Source: JBICHM01 sp043101835 | GTDB taxonomy: Bacteria > Planctomycetota > Phycisphaerae > Phycisphaerales > UBA1924 | DNA length: 5,467 nucleotides | Reading direction: 5' to 3' | NCBI GenBank assembly: GCA_043101835.1 | Contig: JBICHM010000141.1 | Location: 1-5,467, forward strand | In this document: positions 1-5,467 of the stretch, piece after piece | Layout: every line of letters starts with the position of its first letter | Numbering within the stretch: the first letter of the stretch is position 1 | Notes under the pieces: generated by a model | What the model was told of the DNA's origin: nothing | What the model saw: only the letters and a program-made list of their open reading frames with translations | Databases searched by the model: none | Position numbers and translations under genes: made by a program

Positions 1-3000
1 GGCGCGGTGGTCGTGCGCGACCGCCTGCTCGCGACGAAGATGCAGGAGGCTCTCGCCGACGGTCGCGCCGCATATGCGGAGGGCGACTACGTGCGCGCGA
101 TGGAGCGCCTCGGCTTCTACGTCGGACGCGCCGATCTCGGCTCGCCGGCGGCCGACGGCGAAGCGGTCTACATGCTTGCCGATGCGCGATTCCGCGAGCC
201 GATGGCGCGGAGTCAGCACCTCGTCCGCGCCGCGGGCCTCGCGCGCACCGCGCGCCAGCTGATGCCTGACGACCCGCGCCCGCTCCGGCTCCTCATGCAG
301 GTCTATCCCGCGATGGGCGCGGCCCACGAGACGCTCGATGTCGCCGAGGCGATGCTCGCGATGGCGCCGGGCGACCAGGACGCGATGCTGCTCCGCACCC
401 TCGTGCTTCGCTCCACAGGTCGTCGCGCCGAGGCGATGGAGTCGGCCCGCGCGATGCTCGAGGCGCACCCCGACAGCAACGCCGCCCGCTCCGAAATCGT
501 GCAGCTCATGTCGCTCGACGGCGCAGATGAGGACGAGATCCTCGCCTTTGCCCAGGGGCAGGTCGACGCCAATCCCGACGACATCGGCGCACACCTCATC
601 CTCGCCCGGCTGCAGATGACCTTCGGCCATCGTGACGACGCCCTCCGCACGATGCAGGTGGCGCGCGAACTGGAAATCACCACCGCAGGGGAGCTGGAGA
701 ACACGGTCGAGCTCTTCGACCGGATCGGCGTGCGCGAAGCGGGCGATGCGTCGAACTCCGTCATGGCCGCCGATGCGCTGCTCGAGCGGTTCGAGGCCGA
801 CTCCGCGCTTGGCCAGGCGGCTGCGCGCATCGGCGCCGAGCGACTCTGGCGGCGCGGGCAGACCGACGCGGCCATGGAGCAGATCGCGCCGTTGGTCGCC
901 AACCCCGAGACCGCCGCCGACGCCACGCTCGGCCTCGCGGCGGTCTTCGCAATGGAGACCGGCGTCGCCGATTCGGCGGAGGCGTTCCGCGAGGCGCTGC
1001 GATCGCGTTCGACGACCGAGGCGCGCCACTGGTCGGCGCTGCTCGCCGGCCGGCGGGCGCTGCAGGACGGTGAGTACCTCGAGGCGATCGACCGGCTGGA
1101 TGAGGCCGAGCAGATCGGCCAGACGCCCCGTCTCGACCTCACGAACTACTGGAAGGGCGTCGCCTACGCGCTGCAGGAGCAGCGATTGGAGTCGCTCGAT
1201 GCGTATCTCGCCGCGGCGCAGGCGGCGCCCACCTGGCAGATGGCGCGGGCCGCGGCCATCATCTCGCTGCTGCGCACCCGCCGGATTGACGACGCGGCGA
1301 TGCAGGCGGCTCAGTTCGGCTTTATGTCCCCGAACACCGAGTTCAGCGCCGAGCTTGGTTTCGCCGTCGCGCGTCTCTACGCGGAGGTCGCCCAGGAAGG
1401 CGGCGCGACGATCCGGGGCGGGTCACGCCTCAGCGCCGCCGACGCGACGCAGGCACTGCAGGCGCAGGCCGAGAGCGTGCCTGAAAGCGGCGACCTCGCC
1501 AGTCTGTACGCCGTCGCGCTGCTGGGCGTCGACCGCGCGGACGACGCCCAGGCCGAGATCGATCGCATGATCGAGCGCGGCATTGCGCCGAGCCCCAACA
1601 TCTTCCGCCGGCTCTATGACGCCGCGGACGGGCGAGGCCTCACCGGTCTCGACCGGCTCACCGCGATGATGGCCGAGGGCGAGGCGCCCGGCCCGGACAT
1701 CGTCTTCATCCGCGCGATCGACGCCGCGGAAGCCGGGCGCGTCGACGAGGGACGGGCCATGTTCCGGGAGGCGCTCGCGCAGGCGAGCGACGAGGAGCGG
1801 CTCGCCTTCGAGCGGGCGCAGGCGCGCTTCCTGCTGCGCGTGAACACAAGCGAGGGCGTCGAGGCGCTGGCGCGCCTGGCGACCGAGCACCCGTCGAACC
1901 CGATCGTGCAGATGGACCTGCTCAACGCCGATCCCGCCTGGACCGACGAGCGAGTCATCAGTGACGCGGTCACGCGTCTGGGCGCCGCGACCAACGAAGG
2001 CGTGCCGTTCCAGATCTTCGACGCGCGCCGCCTCCTGACGTTCCTCCCCGAGGACGGGACCGCGCGGGAACGCGCCATTGCGTCGGCCTTCGAGCGACTC
2101 GGGCGCCTGCTGCGCACCGAGCCGCCTGTCGTCGACGCCCTCGTGCTCGGCGCCGAGGCCGAACTGCTCGGCGGCGACCGCGCCGGAGCCGTCGAGTACT
2201 TCGAGCGCGCCGTCGAGTATCAGCCGGACCGACTCGGGCTCTACCCGCGCCTGATCGAGCTGCTCCAGGCCGCCGGGCGCAGCGAGGAGGCCGAGCGCCG
2301 GCTGCGCGACTTTGTGCAGCTCGAGAACCTCGCGGAGCAGGAGCGCCGCCGGCGCGTCGAACTGCTCATGCGTCAGGGACTCTGGACCCTCGCCGTGGAG
2401 GACGCCGCGGACCTCGCCGCCGATGGCGACTGGCTCGATCTGCAGCTCCTGGCGCGCGCCAGGCAGGGCGCCAACGATCTCGACGGCGCCGCCGACGCGT
2501 ACCAGCGCATGCTCGCGACCGGCGAAGCATCGACCGACGCTGTGCTGGACGCCGCCGGGTTCTTCGGCCAGCGTGACTCCTTCGAGGCCGGGCTCGCCGT
2601 GCTCGACGCCCTGCCCGATCGGCTCACCCCCGAGCAGCGCCGTTTGCAGGAGGCGGCCTACCACCAGGATCGCGGGCGCACCGACGAGGCGCTGCGCCTG
2701 ACGCGGAGCGCCGTCGAGGAGTTCGGCGGGGCCGAGTCGTGGGGAGAGCTCATCCGCATGCTGATTCTCGCCGGGGCGGGCGACGAAGCCCGGGCGGCGC
2801 TCGCCGCGGGCATCGAGGCCCACCCAGACGACCCGCTCCTGACGACGATGGCTTCCCTGCAGGATTCGGGCGGCGCATCGCTGACCTCCGCCCAGGCCGC
2901 GGCCCTGCTGGGTTCGCCGACCGGTGATTTCCGCGCCGAGACCGTGCGCGCCGTCGTCGACGCCGTGCGCACGCTCCAGAGCGACCGCAACGCCGGCATC

Positions 3001-4212
3001 GCGGCGCTCCGCGCCGTCGTCGCCGATCAGCCGACCTTCTTCCAGGCGCGCCAGAACCTCGTCTCGGCGCTGTTGCAGGTGCCCGAGGGCGTGGAGGTCG
3101 CAGACGCGCAGCGTGCGCGCGAGCTGGAGGAGGCGCTCGGCGTCGCGCAGGAAGGCATGCTCGTGCAGCCGACGAATGCGCGCGCCGCACAGATGGCCTA
3201 CGAGGTCGCCGCGGTTCTCGGACGGCGCGACCTCGCGCTCGTCGCGGCGCGGGAGTGGCGCGAGCGTCAGTCGCTCGACACGTTCCTTCCCGACGCGTCG
3301 ATCGCCGACCTTCTGCTGCAGGAAAGGCGGGCGAGTGAGGCGCTCACCACGCTCGCCCCGCATCGTGATCGCATCATCAGTGAAGCCTCCGAACAGCGCC
3401 AGCAGGGGATCGACCTGCTCGGACGGGCTCTCGCGGCGGCGGGGCGCGCCGAGGAAGCGCATGCGTTGCTCTGGGGTCGAGTGCAGGCTTCGCCCGACGC
3501 ATGGCTGCCGGTCTACCTGCGCGTCGCCAGGGCGCTGAACGACGCCGCAACGATCGACAGCTGGGTGACGCGCGTCGAGCCGCTCGCCACGGCGCCTGCC
3601 AACCGGTTGGCGCTGGCCGACGTCGCGTTCCAGGGCGCGAATCTCGAGCCGACCGATGCGCGCTTCCAGCGCGTGATCGACCTCGCCTCGCCGCTTGCCG
3701 GGGGCGAGGTCAACAGCCTCGGCGCGATGATGCTCTGCGGCGTGAGCGCCGAGCAGCTCGAGGATTTCGACCAGGCAATGGAGTGGTACCGACGCGCTGT
3801 GGCGGCCGGCGCCCGAGAGCCGATCGCCTACAACAACCTCGCGTTCCTCTCGTACGACGCGGGAGGCTCGATCGAGGAGGCGATCGAACTCGCCCAGCGC
3901 GCCGTCGAGTTCGGCGAAGAACAGAATCGCGCCCCGGCTGAGCAGGCGATCTTCCATGACACGCTGGCCGAGATCCTGCTCGACGCCGAGCGCGCCAGCG
4001 AGGCGGAACGCCACGCCCGACGCGCGGTCGAACTCTCGCCCGGTGAGGCTCGGTACCGCCTCAACCTCGCGCAGACCCTGATCGCGCTGGACCGAGTCGA
4101 CGAGGCCCAGCGCGAGGCCACGGCCGCCGAGACGCTGCTCGGGCAGACCGGCGATCAGACGCTCCTGGACCGGCTGCGGCGCGTCCGCGACGAGATCCGC
4201 GCGCGCGGCTGA
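1..4212 (+). CDS. Giant tetratricopeptide-repeat (TPR) protein, 5'-truncated by the window edge
   Basis: The reading frame is open from base 1 to the TGA at 4210-4212, so the gene is partial and its start lies upstream; the GTG at 7 is only the first possible start visible. Counting from that codon there are 1401 residues. The composition (Ala, Glu, Arg, Leu, Asp) and recurring pattern of about 34 residues are those of TPR/alpha-solenoid proteins, with helix pairs ending in Pro-Asp/Asn turns. Clear examples lie near residues 15-45, 92-157, 193-223, 339-409, 708-775, 881-908 and 1134-1164. The most canonical run is at 1237-1380, with YNNLAFL at 1275-1281 and a following AxxxAxRAVELSP-type repeat. 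No catalytic domain is recognisable, and only one cysteine (about residue 1244) was noticed. The first codons read GAVVV followed by RDR, which could be the end of an N-terminal membrane helix placing the solenoid outside the cytoplasm; this is inference. TPR arrays bind proteins, so a scaffold role is likely, perhaps in polysaccharide export or surface assembly given the sugar-nucleotide gene 61 bases downstream. TPR identity is confident, the role is not. Confidence -1.
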   Translation, partial: GAVVVRDRLLATKMQEALADGRAAYAEGDYVRAMERLGFYVGRADLGSPAADGEAVYMLADARFREPMARSQHLVRAAGLARTARQLMPDDPRPLRLLMQVYPAMGAAHETLDVAEAMLAMAPGDQDAMLLRTLVLRSTGRRAEAMESARAMLEAHPDSNAARSEIVQLMSLDGADEDEILAFAQGQVDANPDDIGAHLILARLQMTFGHRDDALRTMQVARELEITTAGELENTVELFDRIGVREAGDASNSVMAADALLERFEADSALGQAAARIGAERLWRRGQTDAAMEQIAPLVANPETAADATLGLAAVFAMETGVADSAEAFREALRSRSTTEARHWSALLAGRRALQDGEYLEAIDRLDEAEQIGQTPRLDLTNYWKGVAYALQEQRLESLDAYLAAAQAAPTWQMARAAAIISLLRTRRIDDAAMQAAQFGFMSPNTEFSAELGFAVARLYAEVAQEGGATIRGGSRLSAADATQALQAQAESVPESGDLASLYAVALLGVDRADDAQAEIDRMIERGIAPSPNIFRRLYDAADGRGLTGLDRLTAMMAEGEAPGPDIVFIRAIDAAEAGRVDEGRAMFREALAQASDEERLAFERAQARFLLRVNTSEGVEALARLATEHPSNPIVQMDLLNADPAWTDERVISDAVTRLGAATNEGVPFQIFDARRLLTFLPEDGTARERAIASAFERLGRLLRTEPPVVDALVLGAEAELLGGDRAGAVEYFERAVEYQPDRLGLYPRLIELLQAAGRSEEAERRLRDFVQLENLAEQERRRRVELLMRQGLWTLAVEDAADLAADGDWLDLQLLARARQGANDLDGAADAYQRMLATGEASTDAVLDAAGFFGQRDSFEAGLAVLDALPDRLTPEQRRLQEAAYHQDRGRTDEALRLTRSAVEEFGGAESWGELIRMLILAGAGDEARAALAAGIEAHPDDPLLTTMASLQDSGGASLTSAQAAALLGSPTGDFRAETVRAVVDAVRTLQSDRNAGIAALRAVVADQPTFFQARQNLVSALLQVPEGVEVADAQRARELEEALGVAQEGMLVQPTNARAAQMAYEVAAVLGRRDLALVAAREWRERQSLDTFLPDASIADLLLQERRASEALTTLAPHRDRIISEASEQRQQGIDLLGRALAAAGRAEEAHALLWGRVQASPDAWLPVYLRVARALNDAATIDSWVTRVEPLATAPANRLALADVAFQGANLEPTDARFQRVIDLASPLAGGEVNSLGAMMLCGVSAEQLEDFDQAMEWYRRAVAAGAREPIAYNNLAFLSYDAGGSIEEAIELAQRAVEFGEEQNRAPAEQAIFHDTLAEILLDAERASEAERHARRAVELSPGEARYRLNLAQTLIALDRVDEAQREATAAETLLGQTGDQTLLDRLRRVRDEIRARG

Positions 4213-4237
4213 CACAACCAACGACGACATGTTCCCT

Positions 4238-4255
4238 CGCCGGCCCGCGCCGGCG
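4238..4255 (+). other. GC-only intercistronic hairpin before the thymidylyltransferase ribosome-binding site
   Basis: CGCCGGC at 4238-4244 pairs perfectly with GCCGGCG at 4249-4255 around a four-base CCGC loop, giving seven G-C pairs. No T-run follows (the next bases are ATCCACGAGG), so it does not look like an intrinsic terminator. It ends six bases before the Shine-Dalgarno region. It could slow ribosomes or RNases between the two cistrons or simply be GC-rich coincidence; no alternative pairing that masks the ribosome site was seen. Confidence -1.
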
Positions 4256-4261
4256 ATCCAC

Positions 4262-4270
4262 GAGGAGGAA
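4262..4270 (+). promoter_or_regulatory. Strong Shine-Dalgarno sequence that fixes the thymidylyltransferase start
   Basis: GAGGAGGAA contains AGGAGG at 4263-4268, five bases before the ATG at 4274. This is close to a perfect anti-16S match at normal spacing. It selects ATG 4274 over the in-frame ATG at 4229, which lies upstream of this site and would add 15 residues not seen in the family. Confidence -1.
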
Positions 4271-4273
4271 GCA

Positions 4274-5005
4274 ATGCGAGGGGTGATCCTGGCCGGTGGT
4301 CTCGGCACGCGCCTGCGTCCGCTGACGCTGGTGACCAACAAGCACCTGCTGCCGGTCTACGACCGGCCGATGGTCTACTACCCGATCCAATGTCTGCTGA
4401 ACGCAGGCATCGACGAGATCCTGCTCGTCACCGGCGGCGAGCACGCCGGCGACTTTCTCAAACTCCTGGGCAACGGCAGGGCGCTGGGCATCCGCGACCT
4501 GCACTACACCTACCAGGAGGGGGAGGGCGGCATCGCCGACGCGCTCAAACTCGCAGAGGACTTTGCCGACGGGGGCAAGATCGTCGTTGTCCTGGGCGAC
4601 AACATCATCGAGAAGAACATCAAGCACGCCGTCGCTGATTTCTTCACCCAGCGATCCGGCGGCAAAGTCCTGCTCCAGGAGGTCCCCGATCCGCACCGCT
4701 TCGGCGTGGCGCGCATGGAGGGCGACAAGATCGTCGAGATCATCGAGAAGCCCAAGGATCCCCCCAGCAACCTCGCCGTCACCGGCATCTACATGTACGA
4801 CAACGATGTCTTCGACTTCGCGCGCGATCTCAAGCCCAGCGCCCGGGGCGAGCTCGAAATCACCGACGTCAACAACGCCTACCTCCAGCGAGGCGACCTG
4901 AGCGCGAGCGTCCTCGAGGGCTGGTGGACCGACGCCGGCACCTTCGACAGCCTGCTCCGGGCCGGTCGTCTCGTCGCCGACGGCGGGGCAAACAAGCTCG
5001 ACTGA
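4274..5005 (+). CDS. rmlA: Glucose-1-phosphate thymidylyltransferase, short form (RmlA/RfbA type)
   Basis: This enzyme joins glucose-1-phosphate and dTTP to give dTDP-glucose and pyrophosphate, the first step toward dTDP-L-rhamnose and other dTDP-deoxysugars, in the cytoplasm. The 243-residue protein opens with the nucleotidyltransferase signature GGLGTRL at 8-14, followed by NKHLLPVYDRPM at 22-33 with the conserved Lys23. Further family landmarks are GGIADAL at 85-91, LGDN at 107-110 (Asp109, expected metal ligand), RFGVA at 142-146, EKPKDP at 158-163, VTGIYMYD at 169-176, ARGELEITDVN at 190-200 and WWTDAGT at 217-223 (Asp220, expected second metal ligand). All expected active-site motifs are present. 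It stops soon after the last motif and so lacks the C-terminal helical extension of the roughly 290-residue enterobacterial and Pseudomonas RmlA proteins. It resembles the ~245-residue type known from Bacillus anthracis RfbA, which shares the NKHLLPV and GWWTDAGT wording. The ATG is set by a strong ribosome site. It probably shares a transcript with the upstream TPR gene and is followed by a terminator. A different sugar-1-phosphate or UTP preference cannot be excluded from sequence alone. Confidence -1.
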   Translation: MRGVILAGGLGTRLRPLTLVTNKHLLPVYDRPMVYYPIQCLLNAGIDEILLVTGGEHAGDFLKLLGNGRALGIRDLHYTYQEGEGGIADALKLAEDFADGGKIVVVLGDNIIEKNIKHAVADFFTQRSGGKVLLQEVPDPHRFGVARMEGDKIVEIIEKPKDPPSNLAVTGIYMYDNDVFDFARDLKPSARGELEITDVNNAYLQRGDLSASVLEGWWTDAGTFDSLLRAGRLVADGGANKLD

Positions 5006-5035
5006 CGCCGCCTCCCGCAAGACCGACCACACCGG

Positions 5036-5074
5036 CGCACGCCGAGCCCCGAGGCTCGGCGTGCGTTTCGTTTT
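5036..5074 (+). terminator. Rho-independent terminator after the thymidylyltransferase gene
   Basis: Bases 5036-5048 pair perfectly with 5053-5065 (13 base pairs, mostly G-C) around the loop CCGA at 5049-5052. The stem is followed at once by TTTCGTTTT (5066-5074), a T-rich tract. It starts 31 bases after the stop codon at 5005. There is no A-run on the left flank, so it should act only on + strand transcription. It marks the end of the TPR/rmlA unit and separates it from the secreted-protein gene. Confidence -1.
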
Positions 5075-5096
5075 GGTGCAGCTCGCTCCGTTCCGG

Positions 5097-5106
5097 GGTA
5101 AATACC
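5097..5106. repeat. Short perfect dyad GGTA-AA-TACC in the intergenic region
   Basis: GGTA at 5097-5100 and TACC at 5103-5106 form a ten-base palindrome around AA. It lies between the terminator and the candidate promoter and is one of the few A/T-containing spots in this GC-rich stretch. It could be a small operator half-site pair, but a dyad this short can arise by chance and nothing else supports binding. Confidence -1.
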
Positions 5107-5129
5107 AGGCAAAGTCGCCGAGTCCCCCC

Positions 5130-5159
5130 TTGATCAGCGGCCCCACATTGCGTCATACT
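5130..5159 (+). promoter_or_regulatory. Candidate sigma-70-like promoter for the secreted-protein gene
   Basis: TTGATC at 5130-5135 (four of six matches to TTGACA) and CATACT at 5154-5159 (four of six to TATAAT) are separated by 18 bases. Transcription would begin near 5166-5168 and give a leader of about 85 bases before the ATG at 5252. The leader begins within a tandem TCACG TCACG (5166-5175). It also holds a weak five-pair hairpin (GCGGC 5217-5221 with GCCGC 5231-5235) directly before the ribosome site. A promoter is expected here because the preceding gene ends in a strong terminator, but the boxes are imperfect. Confidence -1.
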
Positions 5160-5235
5160 GTGCGTTCACGTCACGTCGCTGCAGATGGGAGTCTGGAGCG
5201 ATACCAAGAGAGGGACGCGGCCTTTGTCGCGCCGC

Positions 5236-5243
5236 AGAGGGGA
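5236..5243 (+). promoter_or_regulatory. Ribosome-binding site of the secreted-protein gene
   Basis: AGAGGGGA, with the purine core ending nine bases before the ATG at 5252, is a moderate Shine-Dalgarno match. It supports this start, and the signal peptide beginning at the same ATG supports it independently. Confidence -1.
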
Positions 5244-5251
5244 TTTGAGAC

Positions 5252-5467
5252 ATGAAGGTCCATCGCTCCGGCCTGATCGCCGTTGGCGCGTTTGCGTTCG
5301 CGGGCGCCGCGAATGCCGGTTCGCTCCTGCAGATCGATCTGAACAGCCTGACGGCGACGGCGTCGTCGGCGGGCTTCAGCACGTCGTTCACGGGCACGAT
5401 CTCGCTGTCGCACGACGGCAACTCGACCCTGAACGGCATCAAGATCAACGGCACAACGCAGACGATC
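5252..5467 (+). CDS. Secreted protein with Sec signal peptide, 3'-truncated by the window edge
   Basis: The frame is open from the ATG at 5252 to the end of the window (72 codons), so the C-terminus is not seen. Residues 1-22 form a classic signal peptide: a basic start (K2, H4, R5), a hydrophobic core at about 8-19, and an ANA motif at 20-22 with cleavage expected before Gly23. The visible mature part (23-72) is rich in Ser, Thr, Asn and Gly, has no Cys and alternates polar and hydrophobic residues, as in extracellular beta-sheet proteins. The start is supported by a moderate ribosome site and the reading of the signal peptide. It lies in its own unit after a strong terminator. I do not recognise the family. 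Short secreted proteins of this kind are often exosortase substrates with a C-terminal PEP-CTERM anchor, but that end is outside the window, so a freely secreted or outer-surface protein is equally possible. Confidence -1.
   Translation, partial: MKVHRSGLIAVGAFAFAGAANAGSLLQIDLNSLTATASSAGFSTSFTGTISLSHDGNSTLNGIKINGTTQTI

Noticed and set aside
303..1142. Several 60-310 codon frames on both strands within the TPR gene, such as 303-1142 (-) and 632-1570 (+).
   Set aside because: Their products are Arg/Ser/Ala/Pro-rich low-complexity sequence typical of out-of-frame GC-rich DNA, with no domains.
4229..4273. Upstream in-frame ATG at 4229 as the start of the thymidylyltransferase.
   Set aside because: It would place the GC hairpin and the strong Shine-Dalgarno inside the coding region and add 15 residues before the conserved N-terminal MRGVILAGG.
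1423..4341. A 972-codon open frame on the - strand, opposite the TPR gene and the start of rmlA.
   Set aside because: High G+C with few TTA, CTA or TCA codons in the sense gene leaves the opposite strand open. The product is low-complexity Arg/Gly/Leu/Glu-rich with no recognisable domain, while the sense frame has clear TPR repeats and rmlA motifs.
5073..5104. An alternative promoter using TTGGTG (5073-5078) and TAAATA (5099-5104).
   Set aside because: The spacing is 20 bases, too long for a normal sigma-70 promoter, and the first box overlaps the terminator T-tract.
4061..5146. A 361-codon - strand open frame covering rmlA and the terminator.
   Set aside because: It runs through the terminator hairpin and opposite a fully convincing RmlA protein; it is a GC-bias shadow.
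5061..5255. A 64-codon + strand frame starting inside the terminator stem.
   Set aside because: It begins in the terminator, has no ribosome site of note and its product has no recognisable features; it overlaps the promoter and leader of the next gene.
5134..5454. A 106-codon - strand frame opposite the secreted-protein gene.
   Set aside because: The + strand reading has a clear signal peptide, a ribosome site and a plausible promoter, while the - strand product shows nothing recognisable.

Overview
The window is GC-rich (roughly two thirds G+C by eye) and tightly coded on the + strand. It looks like a bacterial chromosome with strong third-position G/C bias. A very long Ala/Glu/Arg-rich TPR protein, a dTDP-sugar gene and a short Sec-type secreted protein would suit a planctomycete of the Phycisphaerae type or another large-genome Gram-negative. 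This placement is a low-to-moderate confidence inference, because there is no rRNA or other marker to settle it.

Layout. Positions 1-4212 hold the 3' 1403 codons of a giant tetratricopeptide-repeat (TPR) protein whose frame is open at the left edge, so its true start and any membrane anchor lie outside the window. A 61-base gap follows, with a GC-only hairpin and a strong Shine-Dalgarno sequence. At 4274-5005 lies a short-form glucose-1-phosphate thymidylyltransferase (RmlA/RfbA type), the first enzyme of dTDP-L-rhamnose and related dTDP-sugar synthesis. A textbook intrinsic terminator (5036-5074) closes this transcription unit. The remaining non-coding stretch, up to 5251, holds a candidate promoter and a leader. 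At 5252 a new gene begins, encoding a protein with a clear signal peptide, and it runs off the right edge.

How the genes may work together. The TPR gene and the thymidylyltransferase gene are probably co-transcribed, since they share a strand, lie 61 bases apart and have no U-tract terminator between them. A large TPR scaffold beside a nucleotide-sugar enzyme suggests envelope or extracellular polysaccharide assembly. The downstream secreted protein is in its own unit, separated by the terminator. A link to an exosortase/PEP-CTERM type system, where large TPR proteins, polysaccharide genes and short secreted proteins occur together, is a hypothesis; no exosortase or C-terminal sorting motif is visible here. 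I see no RNA genes, mobile elements, CRISPR arrays or integration scars, and no strong evidence of a new system.
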